Both the position numbers and the translations under genes were made by a program. Of a stretch of 64,000 nt of DNA, positions 53,293 to 63,778 are shown one piece after another (the first letter of the stretch is position 1; every line of letters begins with the position of its first letter). A model generated the notes under the pieces. That model was not told the origin of the DNA and ran no database searches. It was given only the letters and a program-made list of their open reading frames with translations. Source of the stretch: CAZSWR01 sp964610885 (lineage in GTDB: Bacteria; Bacteroidota; Ignavibacteria; Kapaibacteriales; UBA2268); NCBI GenBank assembly GCA_964610885.1, contig CAZSWR010000002.1:62001-126000 (forward strand). Reading direction: 5' to 3'.

Positions 53293-54870
53293 TCAATAAT
53301 ATGACTTCAAAACCTCTTTAATTTTCTTCGTCGAATACTTGGGGTTCCTACAAATGAAGAATCTCATGTTGTTCTCTTCGTCCGGGGCGTATGAACAAGT
53401 ATGGAAGAGGCCCGAGTCTTCGACTTTCTCGAAGAATTCTTCCATTCGAGTGCGCGAAAACCCAACCGAGACAACTGTTTCAAACACGTAATCGTTCGGG
53501 AACCAAAGGTAGTAATTGTTGTGGCAGCAAAGGACCATATTGGTTGCTTTTGAATCGTCAAAGTACTCTATTGCTGCTGCCTCGCTTTTGTTACGCGCGA
53601 GCACGACGAGATTCTGCCTTTCGGATGGGGGAAGCGATTTGCACAGATTAATCGTTTTATCGGCAATATCTTCCCAGCCCAGTCTTTCGGAGAGGAAGCT
53701 GTGCGTTATGGCAAGGTTCCCATGGCTTTGCTTGTGCGACAACCCAAGCATCGAACTGAAATTCGACAAATCGTATGGCGGCAAAATCGACAAAACGCAC
53801 AATCCGCTCGACAGCCCAAAAAACAGCACAAACGCAATCGAGATCACTTTCAGGCTCGTCGATTTGTATTTCTCTATCCATTGCTCCACGAAAACAGCAC
53901 CGGCAGCGAAAAGCGGCGCATAAATTGGAGATATTCGGCTCGGCCGCTGAGTGAATGAAAACATACTGATCGACAGCAAAATGAAAAATGCAATGGGAAC
54001 GAACTGCAATCTGTGGTAATTGGCATGCACCAGCAGGTAGTAGATGCCCGCACCGCAAACAAATATCGAAATTGGCCCAGCATTCGCAATCTGGTAAAAA
54101 ATATTCTCGATCGGGCCGATTGGTTCAGGGTTGTGCAAAACGATATTGCTTAGATATGTCCATGAAGGAAAATCATTTTGGATCTCCCAAATTGCATTGG
54201 GCAGGCAAAGAGCGACCGCGATTATAATACCCCGCCAGAAATACTTGCTGCGCAGGATATACCGATATTGACGCATGAAAAGCGAAGGCAAAATGGCAAT
54301 AATAAGCAACAGTACGCTTTGCCGAGTGTTGTACGCAAGGCCGACGATGAATCCGAACGAGACAAATAGTTTAGTGTTGCCTTCTTGGACGATCCTTATC
54401 AAGTAAAAAACTATTAGTATCCAAAGGAAGAATTCCAAGCAATTCATCGAATAAAAAGAATTAACAATGAGCGATATTGGTGCCATTGCCGTTGCTATCA
54501 TCGTCAGGACAATTGCAAAACTCCTGCCGCCCAATCTGATGGCGATGTGCGCAGCCAACATCGAGGAAGCTGCCGAGCATAACGAAGGAATTATCCTCGT
54601 GGCCCAAAGCGACGAACCAAATAGCGTTTTGTTCCAAAACAACAGCAGTATCGAAAGCGGGGGAGAGTCCACATACCCAAAAGAAAGCCGCTCCGAACAC
54701 GCCAAGTAGTAGTACTCATCGGAAAAGAAACCGTAATCATTTGGAATCGCGGCAACGGCAAAATGAATTGCAAAAGCACAAAAACCCAGGATGTAAATTA
54801 TCATCCTTTCTTTGGCCAATTTGGAGTACAAATCGGTCCAATAGTCATTGTGCAAATGCTGATAGCCCAT
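53293..54870 (-). CDS. Membrane glycosyltransferase, GT39/ArnT-like
   Basis: 525 residues with about ten membrane helices in the first 400. The N-terminus NDYGFFSDEYYYLACSERLSFGYVDSPPLSILLL contains the acidic residues (D-E) that bind the lipid-linked sugar in PMT/ArnT proteins. It uses polyprenyl-phosphate sugars to modify lipids or proteins on the periplasmic face; the acceptor is unknown. A soluble C-terminal part of about 125 residues follows. It starts 3 bases after the TPR gene stop on the same strand, so they form an operon. Confidence 0.85.
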   Translation of the reverse strand: MGYQHLHNDYWTDLYSKLAKERMIIYILGFCAFAIHFAVAAIPNDYGFFSDEYYYLACSERLSFGYVDSPPLSILLLFWNKTLFGSSLWATRIIPSLCSAASSMLAAHIAIRLGGRSFAIVLTMIATAMAPISLIVNSFYSMNCLEFFLWILIVFYLIRIVQEGNTKLFVSFGFIVGLAYNTRQSVLLLIIAILPSLFMRQYRYILRSKYFWRGIIIAVALCLPNAIWEIQNDFPSWTYLSNIVLHNPEPIGPIENIFYQIANAGPISIFVCGAGIYYLLVHANYHRLQFVPIAFFILLSISMFSFTQRPSRISPIYAPLFAAGAVFVEQWIEKYKSTSLKVISIAFVLFFGLSSGLCVLSILPPYDLSNFSSMLGLSHKQSHGNLAITHSFLSERLGWEDIADKTINLCKSLPPSERQNLVVLARNKSEAAAIEYFDDSKATNMVLCCHNNYYLWFPNDYVFETVVSVGFSRTRMEEFFEKVEDSGLFHTCSYAPDEENNMRFFICRNPKYSTKKIKEVLKSYY

Positions 54871-54873
54871 TAC

Positions 54874-56169
54874 TCACTTCTTTTGTTTGTCAATTATTTC
54901 GATGCTGTCGATTGCCTTCGTGATAATCTGTTCATAGTATTTGTATAGGGTGGATGGCACTTGGAAATAAACGAAAAGCAGCATATTGTTGTTTGCGCGG
55001 GCGTGTTGGAAATATTTCATTTCGGGCGTTTTTGCATCGATTTGTATATCGCTCAACAGATTAACGCAGCTCCATCCGTTTCTCTTGTATGTTTTCTGAG
55101 TGATCGGGCGGCTGTATAGGTATTCCTTAAGGTTGTTCTCGTTGCTGGATTTCCAGTATTCAATTGATTCGTCGGCAGACTTGAAGTTAAAAACTTTATC
55201 AATATTTCTATTCAGCGAAATATAGCAACCCGTGGAATAAAGCACAGCGGATTTGGATATATCGTCCGGCGAGATTAACATCTCGGATTTGTTTGAATCC
55301 AAGTGCTCGATTGAATGCCACGAAGGCAATACAATCGACAAGGCGCTGTCGGTAGTGATGAATCTACTGTACGAAATGCTGTCGAGCGGCAAGACACTGT
55401 TGTAGAGTTTGTTTAGCTGCTTGAGCGACTCCCAGTCTTTATTTGCTTGAACTGAATCGCCAAGCGACGAATAGGACATACCGCGATTATTCAACGCTTC
55501 GACGTTGTTTGGATTGATCTTCAGGGCTTCTGAATAGTCTTTGATTGCTTCGGCATACCTTTTGAGCCTGTATTCGGCATTCCCCTTGTATTGGAGCAGC
55601 TCCTCGTTGGAGATGCCCATGTCGTATGCTTTCGTAAGATCAGAGAAGGATTCCTGATACAACTGCACTTTGTAGAGCATTATCCCGCGTTGGTAGTATG
55701 CCTCCGGGATGCTCGGTTCCAATTCAATTGCTTTTGAATAGTCGTCGATAGCCTTTGTGTACGTTTTCCAAGCACCGTAGAGAGAGCCGCGGTTCAGGTA
55801 CGCCCTCGAAGAATTGGAATCCAATTGAATTGCTTTGTTCAAATCGTTCAGCGAAGAATCCAATTCGCCCAAGTAACTATAAGCAAATCCACGGTTGTTG
55901 TATGTATCGGAGAGTGAAGTGTCAATTTCAATTGCTTTCGTCAGGAAATAGACTGCACTGTCGGGTTGTTGGGTGAATATATAAGCCAGGCCGAGATAGT
56001 TCAGGCAAAGAATATCCTTCGGCTTTTTCTTTAAGTGCTTTCTGAAATAATCGATAGCTTTCGAGTAATCCTTGCTTTCGTAGTTCTTCAGGCCTTTGTC
56101 AAAATTCGACTGCGCCGATACTGTTGCAACCGATGCAAGAATTAACAAAGCAAATAGAAGTTTTTTCAT
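54874..56169 (-). CDS. Exported TPR-repeat protein
   Basis: 431 residues with a signal peptide (MKKLLFALLILASVATVSAQ). About seven tetratricopeptide repeats cover residues 23-245 (ALNNRGMSYSSLGDS-type repeats, e.g. YNNRGFAYSYLGELDSSLNDLNKAI). A C-terminal domain of about 180 residues is not recognised. It is probably a periplasmic protein-interaction scaffold. The gene lies directly upstream of the GT39-like gene. Confidence 0.85.
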   Translation of the reverse strand: MKKLLFALLILASVATVSAQSNFDKGLKNYESKDYSKAIDYFRKHLKKKPKDILCLNYLGLAYIFTQQPDSAVYFLTKAIEIDTSLSDTYNNRGFAYSYLGELDSSLNDLNKAIQLDSNSSRAYLNRGSLYGAWKTYTKAIDDYSKAIELEPSIPEAYYQRGIMLYKVQLYQESFSDLTKAYDMGISNEELLQYKGNAEYRLKRYAEAIKDYSEALKINPNNVEALNNRGMSYSSLGDSVQANKDWESLKQLNKLYNSVLPLDSISYSRFITTDSALSIVLPSWHSIEHLDSNKSEMLISPDDISKSAVLYSTGCYISLNRNIDKVFNFKSADESIEYWKSSNENNLKEYLYSRPITQKTYKRNGWSCVNLLSDIQIDAKTPEMKYFQHARANNNMLLFVYFQVPSTLYKYYEQIITKAIDSIEIIDKQKK

Positions 56170-56230
56170 CAGTATTCCATATTTTTCTAAAACTTACAAA
56201 ATTATGAATAATAAAGCGAATTTCAAACGC

Positions 56231-57364
56231 TTACTTCAGAAGCATTGCTATGCGATGAAAAATATTCATCGAACTGCCCATGTTGTAATTGATTAAAACA
56301 ATTATCGAAGCATCGCGCTCCGGCGAATACATCGATACCGAAGTATATCCGGGGACGAACCCACTGTGGCCATAGTATCCTTCGCTAATCATCAGTCCCA
56401 AGCCATAATTCATATATGGCAAATCGCTCGGCACTGTGCGATCCCTTTCGGCCTTCATGCCTGCCGTCAGGAACGAGCCGTTTGCGAGTGCCTCGCTCCA
56501 TACTTGCAGGTCCGAAATGCAAGAAATCATTGCGCCGGAACCCCACGCCCAGGTGTCGGAAAACATTTCAGTAACGTCTAACTTGTTTGTTTCTGCATTG
56601 AAGAAATAGTACCCGCAGACGGCTTTGTTACGGCCGGTGGGGAAGGCGTGGGACGTCGGGAAATATGTATTCTTGAGTTGCAGCGGCGTTAGCAGATCGT
56701 CTTCGATGCACTTATGCAGCTTCTTTCCGGTTACTTTTTCGATAATAATTCCAAGCAGTATGTAGTTCGTGCTCGAATAATGATACTTTTCGCCCGGTTC
56801 GTTTGCCGGCGCGTCATTGCTGACGTAGTCGATTAATTCTTCAGGGGTTTTGGTAGCCAGAGGCGTCGAAACCAAATCCAACTGGAATTTTGTATTCACT
56901 GCAAAATCGTTGATACCCGCCGTCATGTTGAGCAGCTGCCGGATCGTGATTTTGTTAGCATTCTTGATCTGCGTATTGTATTTCGACAAAGTATCGTCGA
57001 GCGAAAGCAGTTTCCTATCGGCCAGGAGCAGCACTTCGGTCGCCACAAATGTCTTCGTTATGCTTCCGATGCGGAACAGGTCAGATTTGTCGAATAGACG
57101 GCGCGTATCAATTTCCGCATAGCCATCGGCGCTCGAATACGTTCTTTTATTTCGATAGTCCGCCACTTCGATTACGACCAACGGGGCATTCATATCCACG
57201 TTCTCGTATCCGGTTACTTTTATGTCGTGAAGCAAAGAATCGGATACTTTCTTGATCAGATTTGTTACTTCCGAATTGACAGGACTGTCCGACGTTGTGT
57301 CCGAACACGAAATGAATAATACTGTTAATGCAAAAAACAACAATCCTCTAAGAAGAGATTTCAT
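56231..57364 (-). CDS. Serine hydrolase lipoprotein, class C beta-lactamase/DD-peptidase family
   Basis: 377 residues from the ATG behind AAGGA. Lipoprotein signal with Cys20 (FISC). The active-site SxxK motif is S101-ITK104 in IGSITKTFVA; the second motif is Y196-S-S-T-N (Asn of YxN is Ser here, but Asn follows two residues on), and the third is HSG in GHSGFVPGY. Family members include D-alanyl-D-alanine peptidases, esterases and beta-lactamases; a peptidoglycan-peptide or ester substrate is possible, but the exact reaction cannot be told. It begins 26 bases after the 303-residue secreted protein gene on the same strand. Confidence 0.87.
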   Translation of the reverse strand: MKSLLRGLLFFALTVLFISCSDTTSDSPVNSEVTNLIKKVSDSLLHDIKVTGYENVDMNAPLVVIEVADYRNKRTYSSADGYAEIDTRRLFDKSDLFRIGSITKTFVATEVLLLADRKLLSLDDTLSKYNTQIKNANKITIRQLLNMTAGINDFAVNTKFQLDLVSTPLATKTPEELIDYVSNDAPANEPGEKYHYSSTNYILLGIIIEKVTGKKLHKCIEDDLLTPLQLKNTYFPTSHAFPTGRNKAVCGYYFFNAETNKLDVTEMFSDTWAWGSGAMISCISDLQVWSEALANGSFLTAGMKAERDRTVPSDLPYMNYGLGLMISEGYYGHSGFVPGYTSVSMYSPERDASIIVLINYNMGSSMNIFHRIAMLLK

Positions 57365-57389
57365 GTTTTGTCCTTCGAGATGGTATATT

Positions 57390-58301
57390 TTAGTAAACAA
57401 TTGAGCAACTTTGCTTTGCGAAAACTCTGTAAGCTTTGCCCGGCGCCAGAGAGCCGATCGTATTGATTCCGTACGCCGGCATGAAGAAATGCCCGGAATC
57501 GTCGGAGACCAACACGATTTTATCTAAAACGGCAGAGAAAACAACGCTTGGCGAATTGGATTCCAATTTGCAATAGGGCATCAGGTTCCACCCCGCGCCG
57601 AGGTTGATTGTCATTTGCTGAATCGCGCTGCCATAGAGCAAGAGCGTGTCTGCGGCTGCGGAATACATGTAGAAAGCATCCCCGCGGTGCCACTGGGAAA
57701 TTCCATCGATTTCATTTTTGGAGTATATGCTTCCCGACTGGTTTTTTGCATAGAGCAGGTTGGCCGATGCTGCATTGATGCAACTCGTAAAAGTACTATC
57801 GAAATGCGTCAAAGGCGATGAAACCAAATTCCAGCCCGCTCGCAAAGGTAGCACGGCTTGCCGACCGCAAATCAGGGAATTAAGCACAGAAACTGCATTC
57901 TGCGAAAAAACGTCCGAGCCGCTGGAAAATGATGGATTGGCAACAGTCACTGTGTTTAGCGCGCTGTCCCATATTTTGAAAATATATTTCTCTCCTTGGG
58001 CAAATCCGTCTTTTGCCTGAGTCGTAGCGTCGTCCCCGGAAACAGCAAATCCGAATTGAACGCCGTCCCAAACGAAGTATCCAGCGCAAATTGTATCGGC
58101 GGAGCTGACAAAAAATGCACCGACCGCATCGCCGTTCGCAATTGGCCTGCCTGAAACCACGTAGCTCCCGGCTGATTCGATGCCGATCAGGGCAGACGAT
58201 GCCGTTGCGCGTTGGTAACTCCAACCTGGCGGTACAGCAAAAGAGATATAGCTAATCGAAACAAACAATAAAACGTGAAAGATATATTTAATTCTTTGCA
58301 T
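57390..58301 (-). CDS. Secreted protein sharing modules with the neighbouring repeat protein
   Basis: 303 residues with a signal peptide (ending ISFAVPPG). Residues about 25-140 form a module with CAGYxVW, QFGFxVxGDDA, KDGFAxGE and FKIWD, which is clearly homologous to a module in the Fn3-repeat protein encoded just upstream. The rest contains two AGWN-type repeats (RAGWNLVSSPL and GAGWNLMPYCKL), also shared with that protein. It lacks Fn3 repeats and a sorting domain, so it may be periplasmic, or a processed partner of the larger protein. It starts 22 bases after the stop of the large gene. The domain is not one I can name. Confidence 0.75.
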   Translation of the reverse strand: MQRIKYIFHVLLFVSISYISFAVPPGWSYQRATASSALIGIESAGSYVVSGRPIANGDAVGAFFVSSADTICAGYFVWDGVQFGFAVSGDDATTQAKDGFAQGEKYIFKIWDSALNTVTVANPSFSSGSDVFSQNAVSVLNSLICGRQAVLPLRAGWNLVSSPLTHFDSTFTSCINAASANLLYAKNQSGSIYSKNEIDGISQWHRGDAFYMYSAAADTLLLYGSAIQQMTINLGAGWNLMPYCKLESNSPSVVFSAVLDKIVLVSDDSGHFFMPAYGINTIGSLAPGKAYRVFAKQSCSIVY

Positions 58302-58323
58302 TAGTTACTTCCTCTGATGAACT

Positions 58324-61300
58324 TTAATTGACGATCACTATTTTCTTCGTTACCATAGATTTACCATTCCTGAGAACAAGAGTATAGACTCCGCTTGATA
58401 GATTGGACCCGTCGAGCGCGAAACGAAATACCTTCTCGGTAGAAATCCTTCTGTCGGCTAAGACAGTGCGTTGTCCGTTCATTGAGATCAAGTCCATGCT
58501 GTACTCGCCGGCTTCCTCAAGGGCTATGCTGATAGTTGCTGCGCCGCTCACCGGATTGGGCGAGCAATCAATCGAGGCGCCATCAGCTAAATTGTCCGAT
58601 TCCACGCTTACGTATCCGCCGGGGATAGCTTTACCTATGATAACCGAATTAGAGTTAAATACGAGCTTTGCCATTTCTTGGCAGGTATTGAATTCCCTCA
58701 ATTGCATGAGCGAAACCTGTCTTTGCTTGCCGTTTTGCTCAACGATCCGGGCAAAGAGTTCTTCGCCCGAGCGAGCAAACTCGATTTCGGGCGTTGTTGC
58801 ATCGTCCCCGAAAACAGTAAATGCGGCAATTCCATTTTCGACCACTGATGTTGCGATTGCTTCGCCAATGGAATTGAAAATTGTAACTTCGGAGCCGTTC
58901 CAGTCGCTTGTGAATTCAAATGCTGCGTTGAGCGATATTCCGGTGCTTGGCTTTGTTTCGCCGATTTGCGAGACGAAAACCTTTTCCGAAGGGGCGGCCG
59001 ATTGGCTATTCTGAGGATAGATAAGCGTATCGGCGCGGTTCATGTAGATTAAGTATCCCATTCCGGCCGAAAGCTGCGACAATGTGCTCATAAATGGTGG
59101 CCAATAAGCCTCGCCGGAAATACTCTTTACGATTGAGTAGCTGCCGGAAATCGAGGACAAAGCTTGATTGATTGCCTGTTGGTTGGTCCTGTAATACGGG
59201 ATCCAATACCAGCCGGCAGCCGGCAGGTAAATTGATGTGTTCTCGGGTTGCAAAGCCTCGCCAGATATCGAAAGAGTGCAGGCGGTGGTAGTCTTCACTG
59301 CATAAGCATTCGCCGGATTCCACGAAGTCAGGTTGGACATGTATGGTGGCCAATACGATTCGCCGGCCGAGTTTTTGATAATAATCAAATTTTGAATTAT
59401 TGGCGAAAGAATCGACGTAATCTGATTGTCCGATGGGTTGATATAGCTTGATATCATGTTCCAACCGGCCGCGAGAGGAATATTCTGCGTCGATGTAGTC
59501 GTTGCCGATACGGCAGAAAGGACGGTCAGGCCGTTGACTTGGAATGATGTCGGGCCGGAGCTATAAGTAACATTTGCAGGGATTTCGATTTGGTTCGTTG
59601 CGTCCCAAACTTTGAAAGTGAACTGTTCGCCTATTGCAAAACCATCTTTGATTGGGCTGAGCGCATCGTCTCCCCAGACAACGAATCCGAATTGATTACC
59701 ATTCCAAACCAAGTATCCAGCGCATTTCGTAACGGCGCCGTCCGTGAAGAAAGCACCAATTGCATCACCCGCCTGGAACGGCCTCTGGCCAATCGTAAAC
59801 GTTCCGGTGGGAAGAAGTCCGATGTTGGCGTTTGTGCCTGTGTTCGAGGTGAAGGACCACGAATCGGGCACGCCACCATTCGAGGTCGAAAAGCTTCTCG
59901 TTTCGGACCAATCGCTCGTCGTTGTGGCGTTCGCGGCCCTTACGCGCCAGAAATACGTCGCCCCGTTGGCCAAACCGGTCGCCGTGAATGTTGTTTGCGT
60001 CAGGCCAGATTGGTTGTAAACAAACGAAGTGAATTGGTTCGACAAAGAGACTTGAACGGTATATGAAGTGCCGCCGATAACCGAATTCCAACTTAGAGCA
60101 GGGGACAAGGATACGTCCGTTGCATTATTAGCAGGGAGCAACAGAGCGGGAGCCGATATTGTCTGCACGCCAGTTGTAAAGCTCCAAACCGAAGACCAAG
60201 CGCTTGTATTTGCCCCGGAGGAAGCTCTAACCCTCCAATAATATACTGTGGACGGAGCCAAGCCAATGGCATTGAACGATGTGGAACTAATCCCTGTTTG
60301 ATTGAACTCGTAACTTGTGAATTGATTGCTTGTCGAGACTTGGATTGCATAGGTGCTCGCGCCCGTAACGCTATTCCACGCAAGAGTTGTATTAACCGCC
60401 ACGCCGGTCGCGCCATTCGTTGGCAGGGATAATTCCGGTGGATTCAATCCAGGATTGAGAGTGGTGAAACTCCACGCGGCGCTCCATGCCGAAGTGCCGG
60501 AAGTATTGGTGGCGCTCACCCTCCAGTAATAAGTAGTATTTGCGGAAAGCGAAGACACGACTTGATTTGTCGATTGCAGCCCAGTCAGATTTGTAGTTGT
60601 TTCCGTAAAATTACTATTGGTCGATACTTGTAAGTTGTAAGTTTGTGTATTGCTTACGCTCGTCCAGCTGAGAGTGGGAGATACAGATACTTCTGAGGCA
60701 CCATTCTGGGGCGAAATGAGCGAAGGAGTTTGCGGGCTGCCGTTACCTGTCGAGAAACTGCGTATGGCTGTCCAAACACTTGTGTTACTCGAATTGAAAG
60801 CTCTAACTCTCCAATAGTATGTAGTATTGTTGGTAAGGCCGGAAAGGGGGCAAGAGTTACTCGTAATGTTTTGATTCAAAAAGAAGTTGTTGAATTGGTT
60901 GCTGGTCGATACCTGTACTGAGTAAGTCGTTGCGTTTGCAACCGTGTTCCATTCAAGTGTTGTGTTGGACGATACACCCGTTTCGCCATTCGCTGGGGAC
61001 ACGAGGACGGGAGTGGCGAGGTTGCCAAGAGTCGAAAATGTCCAAACGCTCGACCAAGCAGAGTTTATTGTACCGCTCGTCGCCATGATTCTCCAATAAT
61101 ATACGGTGTTTTGCGACATCCCGCTGACGGAGAAGGATACATTCGTGATTCCCGGTTGGTTCGAGTGGAAAGTTTCAAATGTGGGCGAAGTGGACAACTG
61201 GAATGTGTAAGACGTTGCTCCCGAAACGGCACTCCACAAAAATGAAGTAAGAAGTGAAATATTTACTGCATTGTTTTCAGGCGAAATGGGAACGGGAGAT

Positions 61301-63176
61301 CCAATCTCGTTGTTCGTTGTCGTAAACGACCAGATGGTTGACCATCCGCTCGTGCCGTTTGCATTGGTTGCCGAGACGCGCCAGTAGTACAGCGTGTTTG
61401 GCGATAGTCCGGCAGCAATTTGGCTGGTCTGCGAAATTGAGCTGAGATTCACAACATTTACTGTAAATGTGTTCGATGTCGAAACTTGCAAGTTGTAGCT
61501 TGTGGCGCCGGCAGACGCATTCCATGCCAACGTCGGGGTTACCGACACTCCGAAAGAATTATTCCCAGGATCGGAAAGAGTTGGAGCTGCCGGAGGCACG
61601 GCCGAAGCAGTCGTGAAGCTCCAAACGGTTGACCAGCTGCTTGTCCCATTAGCGTTCGTTGCCGAAGCTCGCCAATAATATGTTGTGCCATTTGCTAAAC
61701 CTGCAATTGCCTGGCTCGTGGATGAAAGGCCAGAATAATTCGCATAAATATCATAAAATGTGTTCGATGTCGAAACTTGGACGCTGTACGACGTGGCGCC
61801 CGTTGAGGCATTCCACGAAAGAGTGGGCGCGGTTGTTTGGCCCNNNNNNNNNNNNNNNNNNNNNNNNNNNNNNNNNNNNNNNNNNNNNNNNNNNNNNNNN
61901 NNNNNNNNNNNNNNNNNNNNNNNNNNNNNNNNNNNNNNNNNNNCGACGTGGCGCCCGTTGAGGCATTCCACGAAAGAGTGGGCGCGGTTGTTTGGCCCAT
62001 TGCTCCATTCGCAGGCGCTGAAAGCACAGGCGCAGCTGGAGGATTTGCGGCAGCAGTCGTGAAGCTCCAAACGGTTGACCAGCTGCTTGTCCCATTAGCG
62101 TTCGTAGCCGAAGCTCGCCAATAATATGTCGTACCATTTGCTAAACCTGCAATTGCCTGGCTCGTGGATGAAAGGCCAGAATAATTCGCATAAATATCAT
62201 AAAATGTGTTCGATGTCGAAACTTGGACGCTGTACGACGTGGCGCCCGTTGAGGCATTCCACGAAAGAGTGGGCGCGGTTGTTTGGCCCGTTGCTCCATT
62301 CGCGGGCGCTGAAAGCACAGGCGCAGCGGGAACTGGCGCGCTGGCGGTTGTAAATGAGCGAATCTCTGACCAAGAGCCGGTCTGAGTGCCGTTCGTGGCG
62401 TTGACGCGCCAGTAATAGAGAGTCCCGGCGGATAGGGAAGATGTAAGAGTAAAATTCGTCGATGCTATACTCGGCTGGTTCACGATTGTCGTCGAAAAGG
62501 AATTCGCCGTCGATACTTGTAAAGTGTAGGATGTGGCTGTTGGGACTGCATTCCAAGAGAATTGCGGTTGCGAAGAAATGGCTGTTGCATTGCTCGAGGG
62601 CGATACAAGCGTCGGAGTGCCAATTGAAGGAAGCGAGCTAATTAGTGCTGGCGTGGGATTGTTCACTTGGTAGCAGGTGGAATCGTTGCAACCATAGATT
62701 AGCGGTGTTAGTGTGTTTGTCCAAGTAGTAATTCCCGAAGTTCCGGTTTGGAAGGATAGATTATCGTTCAATGCGGAATTCAAGACAGTGAAACGAAGCG
62801 TGCCGATGCGGAAACTACCGGTTTTGGTAACATAAGGAGGATTGGCACCCGCAACCACGGCGAGGCTTGCGCGGTTGGCGTACCAGTTGAAATTCATCGC
62901 ATTATATGGCGTGGCGTTCAGTTCGGGATCTGCATCGAGTACAGAAAAACCTACGTAGCTATTCCCCTGAAGAGCAGAAGTGTTTATGCTCAACTGTATG
63001 GTTTGGCCGGAGACCACCCATTGGCCCGATACGTCTGCCCACACCTCGGCGTAGTAAACATTTCCTGCGACCCTTCGGTTTTGGATGGAAAAAGTAACCC
63101 GAGCGGTTGCGTAAGCTATGCTATCGGAAAGGATTAGCACAAGAAGTAATAATAATGCGGTAAGTATTTTTTTCAT
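58324..63176 (-). CDS. Fibronectin-type-III-repeat T9SS surface protein, interrupted by an assembly gap
   Basis: The gene is split by a 100-N gap but becomes one reading frame of 1565 residues if the gap and one copy of the flanking 55-bp repeat are removed (155 bases). Order: signal peptide (MKKILTALLLLLVLILSDSI), a beta-rich N-terminal domain of about 160 residues of cohesin-like type (weak), nine Fn3-like repeats of about 97 residues with the core YYWRVxATN and SWSxxWSFTT, the CAGYxVW module shared with the next gene, two AGWN-type repeats, and a C-terminal T9SS domain (SPNPVSGAATISI ... SSGVYTLVLRNG). It looks like an adhesin or cell-surface scaffold. The 291-bp repeat unit makes the exact copy number uncertain. 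Confidence 0.85.
61688..61843 (-). repeat. Identical 156-bp repeat segment (second copy 62134-62289)
   Basis: 156 bases identical between consecutive Fn3 units; the unit period is 291 bases (97 codons). Such perfect identity in a coding repeat suggests recent duplication or gene conversion and explains the assembly break just inside the repeat. Confidence 0.85.
61844..61943. other. Assembly gap (100 N) flanked by an identical 55-bp sequence
   Basis: 61789-61843 and 61944-61998 are identical, as at the first gap. Removing 100 N and one 55-bp copy (155 bases) restores the reading frame of the Fn3 protein. Any further number of complete 291-bp units would also keep the frame. Confidence 0.92.
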
Positions 63177-63778
63177 AGCTGCCTCACTTGTATCATCAAA
63201 TATCGATTCCGCGGCCAGAGAAGGCCTGAATCGAATTTTTAATATACTTCTTTTTTATAATATTATCAAATTTTTCGGTGATGAATCGAACAAATTTCGA
63301 TTCCCATTTTTGACTATAGCTATTCAGTTCTTCGGCAGTTTTCTTCGGTGCTGAAGTTTATTATCTACTTTGAGATCTATGACGATTTGTATGGGTGCTG
63401 TACAAAATCCCATTTTGAGCGAGTGGAAAAACAGAAAGATGATATTATACCGCGTAGCGGTTGTTGTATTGTAGCATATAGTTTGATTATTTAAGTAAGA
63501 TTTCGCGTAGCGAATGTTATATATATTTGGTTGATTAATACTGAATTTTATATAACAACCGCTATGCGGTATGAATGCAAAAGGGGAAACAACCCACTAC
63601 AATATAACAACCGCTCACGCGGTATCAATCCACAACTATTACTCTCCATGAAGGATGCAAATAGTATTGGGTACTGTACATTTTCAATTCGTTATGGAAA
63701 CTTACTTGTTTTGTTTGATAATTCAATATTTTTAATTATTTTGCTTTCAATGCTTTCGATTAATAATTTGGAATAGAA
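63177..63778. other. Intergenic region with palindromic element copy 2
   Basis: 602 bases between divergent genes. The first 215 bases are AT-rich and should contain the promoter of the Fn3 gene. The rest is the palindromic element, ending about 100 bases before the cupin start. A reading frame across the element is not considered a gene. Confidence 0.6.
63392..63680. repeat. Palindromic intergenic element, copy 2 (core 63448-63624)
   Basis: Same arrangement as copy 1: terminal inverted repeats at 63448-63474 and 63597-63624, and inner hairpins TTCGC-GTA-GCGAA (63502-63514) and ACCGC-TAT-GCGGT (63558-63570). The core is 177 bases against 179 in copy 1, with scattered substitutions and matching ends. 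The outer similarity starts at 'TGGGT(G/A)CTG' and ends around 'ATAGTATT', followed by another GGGTACTG-like sequence. Confidence 0.75.

Noticed and set aside
58324..63176. Pseudogene or frameshift in the Fn3 protein
   Set aside because: The frame change coincides with the artificial gap and vanishes when the gap and duplicate 55-mer are removed.
63531..63776. 81-codon frame across palindromic element copy 2
   Set aside because: Lies mostly in the repeat, and the corresponding region of copy 1 has no matching frame.
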